A stretch of 24,124 bases of DNA from Armatimonadota bacterium. GTDB taxonomy: Bacteria > Armatimonadota > JAAZEB01. Shown here piece by piece: positions 1 to 8,130 of the stretch. The translations under genes were made by a program, and so were the position numbers. Position 1 is the first letter of the stretch, and the number at the start of each line of letters is the position of its first letter. Location of the stretch: the NCBI GenBank assembly GCA_012841485.1, contig DUUU01000390.1, positions 1 to 24,124 on the forward strand, read 5' to 3'. Below the pieces are notes generated by a model that saw nothing but the letters and a program-made list of their open reading frames with translations, searched no databases and was not told the origin of the DNA.

Positions 1-2642
1 CTCCCAGGGGGTGAGCCCGCGGCCGCCGCGACGCCGGGCGTGGCACCGCCCTGGAAGACGCGTCGGAGGCTCTCCTCCAGAGTATCGGTCATCTCCACAT
101 GGCTGCCGTAGGCCACGATCACCTGCTTGAGCTCCGGCATGCGGCTGTTCCTCGCGCGCAGATAGAGCGGCTCCACGTAGAGGAGCGAGTCTTCGATCGG
201 GATGACCATCACAGGAGCGCGGATGACATCCGAGCCGCTCTGGCTCCAGAGCGTCAGTTTCTCCGAGATCCGCGGGTGCTGGTCGATCAAAGCGTCGATC
301 TGCGCAGGGCCATAGACCAGCTTCTGCTTGGGGAAGTTATACACCACCAGCTCGCCGAGGTGCTCGGGATCGCAGCGTGCCGCCATCCAGGAGATCATGT
401 TCTGCTTATCGCCGGTGGGCGTGAAGGGTAGCATCAGGATGTACTCGGCCTTGTCGCCGTCCGGGAGCCTCATGACCATGTAGTAAGGCGCCATGGGAGG
501 GCTCTTCACAGGGAGGCCCAGGTCGTCGGTGGTATCACGCTGCAGCCGCGGCACCTGCCACATGTCCTCGCGGTTATAGAAGACGCGCGGATCGGTCATG
601 TGGTAGCCGGAGTAGATGGTGGCCTGCAAGTTGAAGAGATCCTTCGGATAGCGCAGATGCGAGTGCAACTCCTCTGGCATCTCGCGCAGCGGCCGGAACA
701 ATCCGGGGAACGCCTTCTGCAGGCTGGTGATGATCGGATCGGTTTCGTCGGCCACATAGAGAGTGACGGTGCCGTCGTAAGCATCGACGGTGATCTTCAC
801 CGAGTTGCGCATGTAGTTGAGCACCGTATCCCACCGCGGCGGGTCGGGCTGGATGCGCAGGGAGTAGGGATACCACGGGCTGGTGGTGTAGGCGTCGATG
901 ATCCAGACGATGCGGCCCTTGTGGATGACCGGATAGGGGTCGCTATCGAGGCGCAGGAAGGGCGCGATGCGCCGGGCACGTTCCTGGATATTGCGGCCAT
1001 ACAGGATGCGGCTATCGGCGTTCAAGTGGCCGCTGAGCAGGATATTCTGATCGCCGAAGCGCAGGGTGAACATGATGCGCCGGAAAAGCCCGGCGATGTG
1101 GACGCCACGGTCGGACTCGTAGCGCGTGGTCATATTTTCATCGCCCGCCGGGTAGTCAAACTCCTCCTCGGTCGTGTTGACGATGGCGTAATCGTTGGTC
1201 AGCTCCCCGAAGTAGACCTGTGGCTGTGTCAGCTCCAGGGCTTTCGGGGCCTGGGGCGGGAAATCCTTGACAATCAGCTCCGGCAGTCCGCCCTCGGCCA
1301 CGCGGTCGACGGGGCTCATGCAGAGACCGTAGCCGTGCGTATAGATCAGGTGCCGGTTGATCCAGCTGCTCTCCGCGCCGCCCAAACGCTTCACGTCCAG
1401 CTCGCGTACCGAGACGGCCACCTGGCGCACGCCGTCTGGAAACTGATAGCGATCCACGTCCGCGCCACGGAAGGTGTAGTAGGCGCGGATCGTCTGGATC
1501 TGGCGGTAGGCGTCGAGGAGCGGCTCATAGTCCCAGAGGCGGATGCTGCGCACCGTCTCGTGGTTGTTGCGGATGTCCGCCATCTTCAGCATGCCGGCGG
1601 CGGGGAAGCTGCGCCGCTGGATCTTGGAGAGTCCAAAGGCGTTGCGCGTGGCCTCGATGCTGTTGGCTATGAACTTCTCTTCGGCGCTGAGTTCATTCGG
1701 CGTGACGCGCACCTTCTGCACCGCGCTTGGGAGGACGATGCCGCCCACGAAGGAGATGGCTATCCACGCTCCCAGTGCCATGACCGGGAGACGCACGCCA
1801 CGGAAATGGAGGTTGGCCAGCATCACGAGACCGGCGACCACGGCAAGCACGACCAAGACGTTGAGCACTACCAGGCGGATATGCACATCCACGAAGCCAG
1901 CGCCGAAGAAAAGCCGGTGGGGAGTGAACAGCAGTTCATAGCGTGCCAGCCAGTAGCCCCAGGCCTTGGTGAGGAGGATCGCCGCCAGCAGCGCCGAGAG
2001 GTGGACGCGCGTGTGCGTGGCGATCCGCGCCTGACCGTTGATGAAATCCACTCCCCTATCAAACCAGTAGAGCGCCGCGACGGCGAAGAAGCTGAGGCCC
2101 AGCCCCACCATGAGCCAGCGGTAGACAAAGCGCAAGAAGGGAAGCTGGAAGACGTAGAAGCTGATGTCGCGGTTGAAGATCGGATCGGCCTGGTTGAACG
2201 GCACGGGGTTGCGGAAGAAGAGGTAGTCATACCACCCCTTCGCCGCCGCCAGGCCGACGGTGAGGCTGACAGCAACTGCGACGATCAGGAGGATGATGGA
2301 GAGCCCCTGCCGGCCAAACTGTGTTAGCGTCACCCGAAACTGACGTTGGTCATCCAGATAGAGCGCCGGCCGTGGGGTGAGACGTTGGGCCGCCAGAAGG
2401 TTCGCGTAGATGAGCGTGAAGAAGAGCAGGGCTGCGGCAACCATGAGCCCGATCTTGATCACGGTGGTCTTTACGAACACATCGCGATAGCCCACATCCA
2501 GGAACCACAACCAGTCGGTGTACAGACGAATCAACTCCGATCCGAAGAACACGGCCCCGAGCAACAGAGCCATGCCCGCGATCCAAAGGACGCGGCGGAC
2601 CCCTTCTCTCCACGACTCCCCTAGATACGGCTTACTGTTCAT
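1..2642 (-). CDS. UPF0182 family membrane protein (C-terminus beyond window)
   Basis: Integral membrane protein of the uncharacterised UPF0182/COG1615 family. Translation from the ATG at 2640-2642 stays open to the left edge (880 codons), so only the last part is missing; family members are usually about 900-1000 aa. The N-terminal third has at least six hydrophobic helices (about residues 17-36, 58-80, 107-130, 165-195, 208-226, 250-270), followed by a long, mostly soluble region. I recognise the family from FNRDISFYVFQLPF (about residue 160) and, near the left edge, from IVAYGSHVEMTDTLEESL, which matches the conserved C-terminal region. No enzymatic or transport role is established for the family. 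The start is supported by a strong promoter just upstream (-10 at 2652-2657). There is no convincing Shine-Dalgarno, consistent with leaderless translation. It is divergent from the receiver-domain gene. Family assignment is secure; function is unknown. Confidence 0.93.
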   Translation of the reverse strand, partial: MNSKPYLGESWREGVRRVLWIAGMALLLGAVFFGSELIRLYTDWLWFLDVGYRDVFVKTTVIKIGLMVAAALLFFTLIYANLLAAQRLTPRPALYLDDQRQFRVTLTQFGRQGLSIILLIVAVAVSLTVGLAAAKGWYDYLFFRNPVPFNQADPIFNRDISFYVFQLPFLRFVYRWLMVGLGLSFFAVAALYWFDRGVDFINGQARIATHTRVHLSALLAAILLTKAWGYWLARYELLFTPHRLFFGAGFVDVHIRLVVLNVLVVLAVVAGLVMLANLHFRGVRLPVMALGAWIAISFVGGIVLPSAVQKVRVTPNELSAEEKFIANSIEATRNAFGLSKIQRRSFPAAGMLKMADIRNNHETVRSIRLWDYEPLLDAYRQIQTIRAYYTFRGADVDRYQFPDGVRQVAVSVRELDVKRLGGAESSWINRHLIYTHGYGLCMSPVDRVAEGGLPELIVKDFPPQAPKALELTQPQVYFGELTNDYAIVNTTEEEFDYPAGDENMTTRYESDRGVHIAGLFRRIMFTLRFGDQNILLSGHLNADSRILYGRNIQERARRIAPFLRLDSDPYPVIHKGRIVWIIDAYTTSPWYPYSLRIQPDPPRWDTVLNYMRNSVKITVDAYDGTVTLYVADETDPIITSLQKAFPGLFRPLREMPEELHSHLRYPKDLFNLQATIYSGYHMTDPRVFYNREDMWQVPRLQRDTTDDLGLPVKSPPMAPYYMVMRLPDGDKAEYILMLPFTPTGDKQNMISWMAARCDPEHLGELVVYNFPKQKLVYGPAQIDALIDQHPRISEKLTLWSQSGSDVIRAPVMVIPIEDSLLYVEPLYLRARNSRMPELKQVIVAYGSHVEMTDTLEESLRRVFQGGATPGVAAAAGSPPG

Positions 2643-2651
2643 GGTGGCCCC

Positions 2652-2680
2652 ATTATACCCTCCGTGGGGTAGGGCGTCAA
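2652..2680 (-). promoter_or_regulatory. Sigma-70 promoter of the UPF0182 gene
   Basis: On the minus strand TTGACG (2675-2680) and TATAAT (2652-2657) are separated by exactly 17 nt. A start site about 6-7 nt after the -10 would fall near 2645, only about 3 nt before the ATG at 2642. The transcript would then be effectively leaderless. Confidence 0.75.
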
Positions 2681-2745
2681 TCTCCAAGCCCCCAGAGCGA
2701 TGGCACCAATCTTGCGATTTCTGATTTGTAGGCCGGTAGGATGCG

Positions 2746-2768
2746 CGCGCGTTCGCGGAGAACGCGCG
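2746..2768. repeat. 9-bp perfect hairpin upstream of the receiver gene
   Basis: CGCGCGTTC at 2746-2754 is an exact inverted repeat of GAACGCGCG at 2760-2768, with a 5-nt loop. It lies in the divergent region between the UPF0182 and receiver genes, about 65-90 nt before the receiver start. There is no T-run, so it is not a classical terminator. It may be an operator or a 5'-leader structure. Confidence 0.5.
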
Positions 2769-2835
2769 GGGAGGGAGTACAGACCCACCGGGAGGCTCGC
2801 CCCGGTGCGTGGGCAAGAAAGGGGAAGAGAGACGG

Positions 2836-3249
2836 GTGGGTGACCCGGTGCGGATTCTGGTGGCAGATGATGAGCAGAACTTGTGCCGTATCCTGGTGGC
2901 GCGGTTGACTCGCGATGGGTATCTCGCGGAAGCCGTGCATGACGGCGCCGAGGCTCTGGATCGTATCCGGCGAAACGCCTTCGATCTGCTCTTTCTTGAC
3001 CTGCGCATGCCGGCGCTCCCGGGGATGGATCTCCTGAAGCGCGTCCGCGAAGAGCACCACCCGGTGGTGATCGTCGTCATGACCGCCTACGATACCCCCG
3101 AGACGGTGCGTGCCGTCCTGGCCGGCGGCGCCGATGCCTACATCACGAAACCGTTCGATCTGGACGCGGTTGCTGGCTCCATTCCCCAACTGCTGTCCCA
3201 GCAGCGCGCGGCATCCAGAGCGCTTCTACCGGAAACGGGTGAAGAGTAG
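2836..3249 (+). CDS. Stand-alone response-regulator receiver domain
   Basis: CheY-like receiver protein (137 aa from the chosen GTG) with no output domain. It should accept a phosphoryl group from a histidine kinase and signal through protein contacts. All signature residues are present: acidic pair D11-D12 in ILVADDEQ, phospho-acceptor D55 in LLFLDLRMP, T83 in VMTAYD and K105 in YITKPFD. After the domain only about 20 unstructured residues remain. I chose GTG 2836 because a purine-rich AAAGGGG stretch lies about 10 nt upstream; an in-frame GTG at 2809 would add nine basic/acidic residues with no homology. The 3' end is convergent with the 81-aa gene, 13 nt away. No kinase gene is in the window, so its partner is unknown. 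Its upstream region (2643-2835) holds a perfect 9-bp hairpin at 2746-2768. Confidence 0.85.
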   Translation: MGDPVRILVADDEQNLCRILVARLTRDGYLAEAVHDGAEALDRIRRNAFDLLFLDLRMPALPGMDLLKRVREEHHPVVIVVMTAYDTPETVRAVLAGGADAYITKPFDLDAVAGSIPQLLSQQRAASRALLPETGEE

Positions 3250-3262
3250 CCGCGCCCCCTGC

Positions 3263-3508
3263 TCAGGGCGTCTCCTGGGATCGGTAATACACCTCGAGGC
3301 CGTCGCGGCCTTCCAGGGCGCTTTCCAGCAGGCGGATCAGCCCCTGGGGCGGGTTGTGCTCCTTCAAGAACTCCAGGGTATCGTGATCGACGTAATAGTC
3401 CGTATCCTCGCTGTCTTCCTCCTCCAGGTGGGCGATCAGGAACTCCAGAGCCTCCTTGCTGATGCGGCCGATGCGGGCATCATCTTCGGCACGAAACAGG
3501 TCGATCAT
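3263..3508 (-). CDS. Small acidic hypothetical protein (81 aa)
   Basis: I do not recognise a functional family. The protein begins MIDLFRAEDDARIGRIS, has a strongly acidic middle (HLEEEDSEDTDYYVD) and ends with a helical stretch (GLIRLLESALEG) and a short strand-like tail. It has no cysteines, membrane segment or signal peptide, so it should be a soluble cytoplasmic protein. The start is the internal ATG at 3506-3508, because GAGAGGGGAG lies just upstream at good spacing. The longer in-frame reading from 3583 would run into the GH38 start region. It is convergent with the receiver gene (13-nt gap, with a CCCTG-CT-CAGGG hairpin that could help termination both ways) and divergent from the GH38 gene. 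It is a real gene by start site and codon pattern; the function is unknown. Confidence 0.72.
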   Translation of the reverse strand: MIDLFRAEDDARIGRISKEALEFLIAHLEEEDSEDTDYYVDHDTLEFLKEHNPPQGLIRLLESALEGRDGLEVYYRSQETP

Positions 3509-3581
3509 GGCGCTCCCCTCTCGCTGATGTGCTTGCAGTTGTGAAGAGGAGATTCGCAGCAGGCGCGGGAACTCCTCCCGC

Positions 3582-6245
3582 ATGAAACTGAGCGCGGTTC
3601 ACCTCATCCACCATACGCACATGGATATCGGCTACACCGATCTGCCAGGCGAAGTGTTGGAGCAGCACCTCGCGCATCTGGATCGGGCACTCGCTCTCTG
3701 CCAGGGCAACGGTGATCTCCCCGAGGATCGCCAGTTCCGCTGGGCGTGCGAGTCGGCGCTGCTGGTGCAGGAGTACCTGCGCTGCCGGCCACGCGCGCAC
3801 CGCGAGCGGCTGCTGCACGCCCTGCGCGCCGGTTGGGTGGAAACCCAGGCTTGCCTGACTCAGCCGCTCACGGAGCTGGCATGCGCCGAGGAGTTGATCC
3901 GTTGCATCGGGTATGCCGCGGAGCTGGCGCGCCGGGAGGGCTTCTCGGTCGAGGCGGCCACCATTGACGACATCGGGGGCTATGCCGGCCGGCTGCCTAC
4001 CATCCTGCAAGGGTTCGGCGTACGCTACCTGATCGCCGGGGTGGGCGGGTTTCAGGTACACCTCCCGTGGGCCGATCTGCCGTATCTCTTCTACCTCGAG
4101 AGCAAGGACGGCGCCCGGGTTCTGGTCTGGAACCTGGGCCAGGACCGGCAGGTGCGTCCACAGCAACTGACCGCTGTCCGCGCCGTGTATGGCCTGGCCT
4201 CGATCCACCTGATCCCACCCTATCGCGAGGAGCTGGCGCGAGGCAGGCGCGACGGCGTGCCGACCGCCCGCGAGCGATTTGCCCAGCTTGAGACGCGCCT
4301 GGAAAACGACGGCTATCCCTACGACGAGGTCATGCTCCAGTACGCGAGCGATAACGGCGGGCCCGATGAGGGCCTGATCGAACTGATCGCGCGCATCAAC
4401 GCCACGGGCGAGATCCCGCCGATCCAGCTCACAACACCCTGTGGTTTTCTCCGGAAGATGGAAGCGCGCTATGGCGACCGCATCCCGGTCCTGCGGGGTA
4501 TCCTCACCGATCCCTGGGTGATGCGCGCCAATCCAACGCCGAGCCCGCTGAAGCAGTATCGCCAGGCACAGCGCACCCTGGATGCGGCAGAGACTTATGC
4601 CGCGTTCGAGCGGGAACCATCGCCGGATCCGGAGGCCCCGGCGCGCGTGGATCAGATCCATGCCAACCTGCAGCTCTACTCCGACCATACCTACGGGCTG
4701 AGCGCGTGGGGATGGGAGAACTCGCTCGATGCGGAGGCTTCCACCCGTGCCGCGGCCTATGACCGCCACCGCAAGTCGTGGGCCTGCAAGCGGATCTACG
4801 CCGAGGCCGCGCGCCAGGATGCAGAACGCCTGGAACGCGCCGCGCGCCAGCGCCTGGGCGCGTCGATACACAGCGCGGAGCCGTTCGTTGTGGTGTGGAA
4901 TCCCTCGCCGGTGCCGCTTTCCGAGCCGGTGGAGCTCTATCTTGGGCGAGGCGGCCCGGAACTCGCGGGCCTGACCGACGCCCAGACGGGCGAGCCGGTG
5001 CCCTGCCAACGCATCGGCAACCGGCGGTATCTCCTCCTCGCGCCCACCGTGCCCGCGTGTGGCTACCGGCGTCTGATCCCCCGCTTCGGCACGCCTCCCG
5101 ATTCCGGGAGCAGCGAGCCGCGCCTGGAGCTGGAGAACGACTCCCTGCGCCTCCGCATCGACTCCGAGACTGGGTTCGTGACGTCGATCTACGACAAGCG
5201 GAGCGGGCGAGAGCGTCTGGATCAGGCGAGTGGCATAGGGTTCGGCGAGTTTCTGTATCACCGCTATGATGCGGTTGCCTTTGGCATGGAGAAAGCGGGG
5301 ATGGGTCAGGAGTGGCCGCGGGTCTCCGTCCCGGAGCGGCCGGTGGGCTGGCGGATCGGCCTCTGGGGGCCGGTGGCGCAGAGCGTGGTCATGCACGGCG
5401 TGATCGAGGGCCCCAGCGGCGCGATTCGGGTGACGCGCGAGGTGATTCTCTACGCGCACGCCCCGCGCATCGATCTCCGTGTCCGCGTCGATAAGCCCGA
5501 GACGCCGGCCAAGGAGTGCTGCTATGTGGGCTTCCCCTTCGCCGGCGGGAACGCCGAGTTCCGTTTCGAGCAGGCGATTGGCTTGGTGGAACCCGCGGAG
5601 GATCTGCTTCCGGGAGCCATGCAGGATGCCTTCTACTGCCCGTCATGGATCGATCTGGCCAGCGAGGCCGGTGGCATCACCGTGACCTCGCCCGATGCCC
5701 CGGTGTTCCAGTTCGGGCGTATCCGCACCGGCGAGTGGCTGGAGATGCTCGCCTTCACCGCCGGGACCAGTCACCTCTTTGGATGGCTCTACCATAACCA
5801 GCTCGATACCGACTGCGCCTTGTGGCAGGAGATCCTGGACACCTTCACCTACTCGATCCACCTCCGCCCGGGTGGGGGCCTAGACAGCCGGGCGGCTCGC
5901 CAGGCCGCCGCTCCGCTTCAACAGCCGCTCTACGCGGAGATGCGCGCGCCGAACCCCCTAGGCGACGAGCGCCAGCCAGCACGCGGTTTCGTCCGGATCA
6001 CGCCGGAGTCCGTGCGTCTCCTCTCCCTGCGCCGAACGGGGCCAAGCACGGTGCGGTTGCGGCTGGAGGAGACGGAAGGCCGACCCCAACGCGCCCGCGT
6101 CTCCTTCCAGGCCGGGGTTCGCTCCGCCTGGATGGAGGATCTCCTCGGGCAGCGCCTCGCCTCGCTCCCCGTCTCCGGAGACGAGATCCAGCTCGACCTG
6201 GCGCCCTATGCGTTGACGACCCTCGCCATCGACACGGGGGCATAG
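3582..6245 (+). CDS. Glycoside hydrolase family 38-like alpha-mannosidase
   Basis: A 887-aa protein with GH38 alpha-mannosidase organisation: an N-terminal catalytic barrel with zinc site, a helical middle domain and a large C-terminal beta-sandwich region. The N-terminus HHTHMDIGYTD supplies the H13-x-D15 zinc ligands of the family. ATIDDIGGY (D129/D130) is where the catalytic nucleophile aspartate is expected, and SDHTYGLSAW (H369) is a plausible further zinc ligand. The HxHxDIGYTD opening resembles the DUF5054 branch of GH38-like enzymes more than the eukaryotic Golgi enzymes. There is no signal peptide, so it should act in the cytoplasm on imported mannosides; the exact substrate cannot be read from sequence. 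No transporter or regulator is adjacent. No Shine-Dalgarno sits at normal spacing: a 6-bp hairpin (3565-3581) abuts the ATG and the nearest purine-rich site lies before it. Family call is good; substrate is uncertain. Confidence 0.85.
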   Translation: MKLSAVHLIHHTHMDIGYTDLPGEVLEQHLAHLDRALALCQGNGDLPEDRQFRWACESALLVQEYLRCRPRAHRERLLHALRAGWVETQACLTQPLTELACAEELIRCIGYAAELARREGFSVEAATIDDIGGYAGRLPTILQGFGVRYLIAGVGGFQVHLPWADLPYLFYLESKDGARVLVWNLGQDRQVRPQQLTAVRAVYGLASIHLIPPYREELARGRRDGVPTARERFAQLETRLENDGYPYDEVMLQYASDNGGPDEGLIELIARINATGEIPPIQLTTPCGFLRKMEARYGDRIPVLRGILTDPWVMRANPTPSPLKQYRQAQRTLDAAETYAAFEREPSPDPEAPARVDQIHANLQLYSDHTYGLSAWGWENSLDAEASTRAAAYDRHRKSWACKRIYAEAARQDAERLERAARQRLGASIHSAEPFVVVWNPSPVPLSEPVELYLGRGGPELAGLTDAQTGEPVPCQRIGNRRYLLLAPTVPACGYRRLIPRFGTPPDSGSSEPRLELENDSLRLRIDSETGFVTSIYDKRSGRERLDQASGIGFGEFLYHRYDAVAFGMEKAGMGQEWPRVSVPERPVGWRIGLWGPVAQSVVMHGVIEGPSGAIRVTREVILYAHAPRIDLRVRVDKPETPAKECCYVGFPFAGGNAEFRFEQAIGLVEPAEDLLPGAMQDAFYCPSWIDLASEAGGITVTSPDAPVFQFGRIRTGEWLEMLAFTAGTSHLFGWLYHNQLDTDCALWQEILDTFTYSIHLRPGGGLDSRAARQAAAPLQQPLYAEMRAPNPLGDERQPARGFVRITPESVRLLSLRRTGPSTVRLRLEETEGRPQRARVSFQAGVRSAWMEDLLGQRLASLPVSGDEIQLDLAPYALTTLAIDTGA

Positions 6246-6409
6246 CGCCGGTATCCGTCGATACCACGGAGGAAGGGGACGGATGCGGATGGGAGAGAGG
6301 GCACCTTGGGCTGTGACACCGCCCCGAGGTTGAGAACGGGCCCTCCGCATTGCGAACGTGGGGAACCTCGAAGCGGTTCGACAGAACAGCCCAAGGTCCG
6401 GTTCCCGGC

Positions 6410-6453
6410 AGGGCTTCGCTCGCAAGCAGCGCGGTGATCTATCGCCGCGCGCC
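6410..6453 (+). repeat. 44-nt hairpin repeat, copy 1
   Basis: AGGGCTTCGCTC, two variable positions, then GCAGCGCGG, a 10-nt loop region and CCGCGCGCC. The copy at 17462-17505 has the same length and spacing, with 2 mismatches in the first 25 nt and an unrelated 10-nt centre. GCGCGG (6429-6434) pairs with CCGCGC (6445-6450), and the stem can extend through TGAT/ATCG with one G-U pair. Conserved stem with a varying loop suggests a dispersed intergenic element of the REP type. Confidence 0.6.
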
Positions 6454-6520
6454 GGGTTGCGCGCTCCCTCCGAGGCTTCGGATTCCTTATGTCGGAATCC
6501 CTGGGAGCCTGTCGCCTCGG

Positions 6521-6550
6521 ATGACGAAGGACGAAGCATTGTGCTATAAT
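6521..6550 (+). promoter_or_regulatory. Promoter of the barrel-sandwich/KOW gene
   Basis: TATAAT at 6545-6550 is preceded at 17-18 nt by a TTGACA-like ATGACGA (6521-6527). The start site should be near 6557, giving a leader of about 70 nt before the ATG at 6628. Confidence 0.6.
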
Positions 6551-6627
6551 AGGGGTGTTGTGTTGAAACCGGTACCCGGAGACTCTTGTTCCGGTTGGTG
6601 GCATTGTGGGCGGTGGGAGAGGTGTGA

Positions 6628-7752
6628 ATGGGCAGTGCATATACCCCTGGGCTCAAGGTGAGCCCTTTTATCACCATCCAGAAGACGCGCAGACTGCCGT
6701 TGAAGGGCCAGGTGTTGGTGGCCCCGGGCGATCATGTGGAGCCAAGCACCCCGGTAGCGCGCACGGAGATTCCAGGGAATGCGCAAATGGTGCGCGCCGC
6801 GCAGATCCTTGGCATCGAGCCGCGCGAGATCGAGCGCGTGCTCGTGAAGCAGATAGGCGCACCTGTGCAGAAGGGCGAGCTGCTGGCAGAGTCGCGCTCT
6901 TTCTTCGGACTCTTTCGCGCCACTGTCACCTCTCCCATCACGGGCACCATCGAGTCCATCTCTGACGCTTCCGGCAATATCACGATCCGCGAGGCGCCGA
7001 TTCCCGTCGAGATGCCGGCGTATGTGGAGGGCACCGTCGTGGAAGTGCTTCCCGCAGAGGGCGTGGTCGTCGAGGCGCGCGGAGCGTTCATCCAGGGGAT
7101 CTTCGGCGTTGGCGGCGAGCGCGAGGGGAAGCTGCGAGTGGTTGCGTCCGGCCCGGATCAACCCCTGGATGAGGCGCAGGTGCCCGCGGAGTGCGCCGGC
7201 GAGATCCTAATCGGCGGCTCGCTTGTTACGGGAGCGGCGCTGCGCGCGGCCGCGAAGGCCGGCGCCGCGGGCGTAGTGGCTGGGGGCGTGATCGATCAGG
7301 AGCTGATGGAGTTCCTCGGGCACGACATCGGCGTCGCGATCACCGGGCATGAGAACATCCACCTCACGCTGATGGTGACGGAGGGCTTTGGCGAGATTCG
7401 CATGGCCGAACGCACCTTCGAGCTGTTGCGGTCGCTGGACGGCCGGCGCGCGTCGATCAACGGGGCGACCCAGATCCGCGCGGGCGTCATCCGTCCGGAG
7501 ATCATCGTGCCGCGCATGCAGGATGCGCAGGCTGGCCTGGTGAGCGCCGAGGATGAGAGTGCCCTGGAGGTAGGCACGCGCATCCGCATCATCCGCGAGC
7601 CCTATTTCGGCCGGCTCGGGCGCGTGGCCGCGCTCCCGCCGGACCCGCAGCAGATTCCAACGGGTGCCAGCGTGCGCGTTCTGGGAGCGGATCTCGACGG
7701 TGGGGAGCACGTCGTCATCCCGCGCGCCAACGTCGAGATCATTGTGGAGTAG
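6628..7752 (+). CDS. Barrel-sandwich (RnfC/lipoyl-like) and KOW-domain protein
   Basis: A 374-aa soluble protein of unknown function. Residues about 10-60 read like an RnfC/NqrA-type barrel-sandwich hybrid domain (LPLKGQVLVAPGDHVEPSTP). Residues about 80-150 form a second beta-rich lipoyl-like part (VTSPITGTIESISDASGNI). The middle, about 185-290, is Gly/Ala-rich alpha/beta sequence with GGSLVTGAALRAAAKAGAAG. The C-terminus, about 308-374, is KOW-like (IREPYFGRLGRV...VIPRANVEIIVE). There is no lipoylated or biotinylated lysine motif, no iron-sulfur cysteines and no membrane segment, so it is not a working RnfC. I recall similar unnamed proteins in Chloroflexota and Armatimonadota, which is memory rather than a search result. 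The start has a GGGAGAGG ribosome site and its own promoter. Its last 14 nt overlap the convergent MazG gene. Confidence 0.75.
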   Translation: MGSAYTPGLKVSPFITIQKTRRLPLKGQVLVAPGDHVEPSTPVARTEIPGNAQMVRAAQILGIEPREIERVLVKQIGAPVQKGELLAESRSFFGLFRATVTSPITGTIESISDASGNITIREAPIPVEMPAYVEGTVVEVLPAEGVVVEARGAFIQGIFGVGGEREGKLRVVASGPDQPLDEAQVPAECAGEILIGGSLVTGAALRAAAKAGAAGVVAGGVIDQELMEFLGHDIGVAITGHENIHLTLMVTEGFGEIRMAERTFELLRSLDGRRASINGATQIRAGVIRPEIIVPRMQDAQAGLVSAEDESALEVGTRIRIIREPYFGRLGRVAALPPDPQQIPTGASVRVLGADLDGGEHVVIPRANVEIIVE

Positions 7753-8101
7753 GCTCTGCGCCGGTCGGTGGCTCCGGGGTGGGGGGGAAGCGCGGCGTCC
7801 AGCGCTCGCTATCGCGAGCCCGGTACTTCTCCATCATCTCGCGGAAGGCACGCTCCAGATCGATCCCCTGGGAGTTGGCAAGGGTGACCAGGATGAAGAG
7901 GACATCGGCGATCTCAAGCGCCAGGTCCGCCTCCGCCTCTTCGGGCTTCTTCGGCTTTTCGCCAAAGCGGTGGTTGATCTCGCGCGCCAGCTCGCCCACC
8001 TCTTCGGTGAGCCGTGCCAGTTGCGAGAGGGGATGCCAGTAGCCTTCCTCAAACTGGCTGATCCACCGGTCAACCTCCGCCTGCATCTCGTGTATCTCCA
8101 T
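7739..8101 (-). CDS. MazG-like nucleotide pyrophosphohydrolase
   Basis: A 120-aa single-domain all-alpha NTP pyrophosphohydrolase of the MazG/dCTPase-like superfamily, expected to hydrolyse nucleoside triphosphates to monophosphates plus PPi with Mg2+ and so clean up aberrant nucleotides. The metal-binding motifs are visible: E33-E34-x-x-E37 in LTEEVGELAREI and E63-x-x-D66 in LEIADVLFIL. The length fits short stand-alone members rather than the about 260-aa E. coli MazG. The C-terminal 20 residues are proline-rich and probably disordered. The ATG is preceded by AGAGAGG. It lies 29 nt downstream of plsC on the same strand, probably co-transcribed, and overlaps the convergent KOW-protein gene by 14 nt. 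The exact nucleotide preference cannot be told. Confidence 0.88.
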   Translation of the reverse strand: MEIHEMQAEVDRWISQFEEGYWHPLSQLARLTEEVGELAREINHRFGEKPKKPEEAEADLALEIADVLFILVTLANSQGIDLERAFREMMEKYRARDSERWTPRFPPTPEPPTGAEPTPQ

Positions 8102-8130
8102 AGTGCCTCTCTATTCGGCTGGAATGGGGG

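Larger units (their letters stand above)
6246..6627. other. Structured intergenic region, 382 nt, no gene
   Basis: No credible coding sequence. It carries a hairpin repeat (6410-6453), a nested inverted repeat (6470-6520) and a promoter at 6521-6550. The predicted leader (about 6557-6627) contains AACCGG...CCGGTT and ends with a good Shine-Dalgarno (GGGAGAGG) before the ATG at 6628. The nested element pairs CCGAGGC (6470-6476) with GCCTCGG (6514-6520) and, inside it, GGATTCC (6480-6486) with GGAATCC (6494-6500). It lies upstream of the promoter, so it is either part of the mannosidase 3' UTR or a DNA site. Confidence 0.6.

Noticed and set aside
600..2327. 575-aa plus-strand open frame
   Set aside because: It lies antisense to the UPF0182 gene, has a His/Asp/Glu-rich composition typical of antisense frames in GC-rich DNA, and shows no domain.
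3480..5459. 659-aa minus-strand open frame
   Set aside because: It is antisense to the GH38 gene, whose zinc motif and family blocks are clear; the minus frame shows no recognisable motif.
6470..6520. Nested inverted repeat as a terminator or T-box leader
   Set aside because: No T-run follows it, and it lies upstream of the promoter, so it is not in the leader of the next gene; the T-box core is absent.
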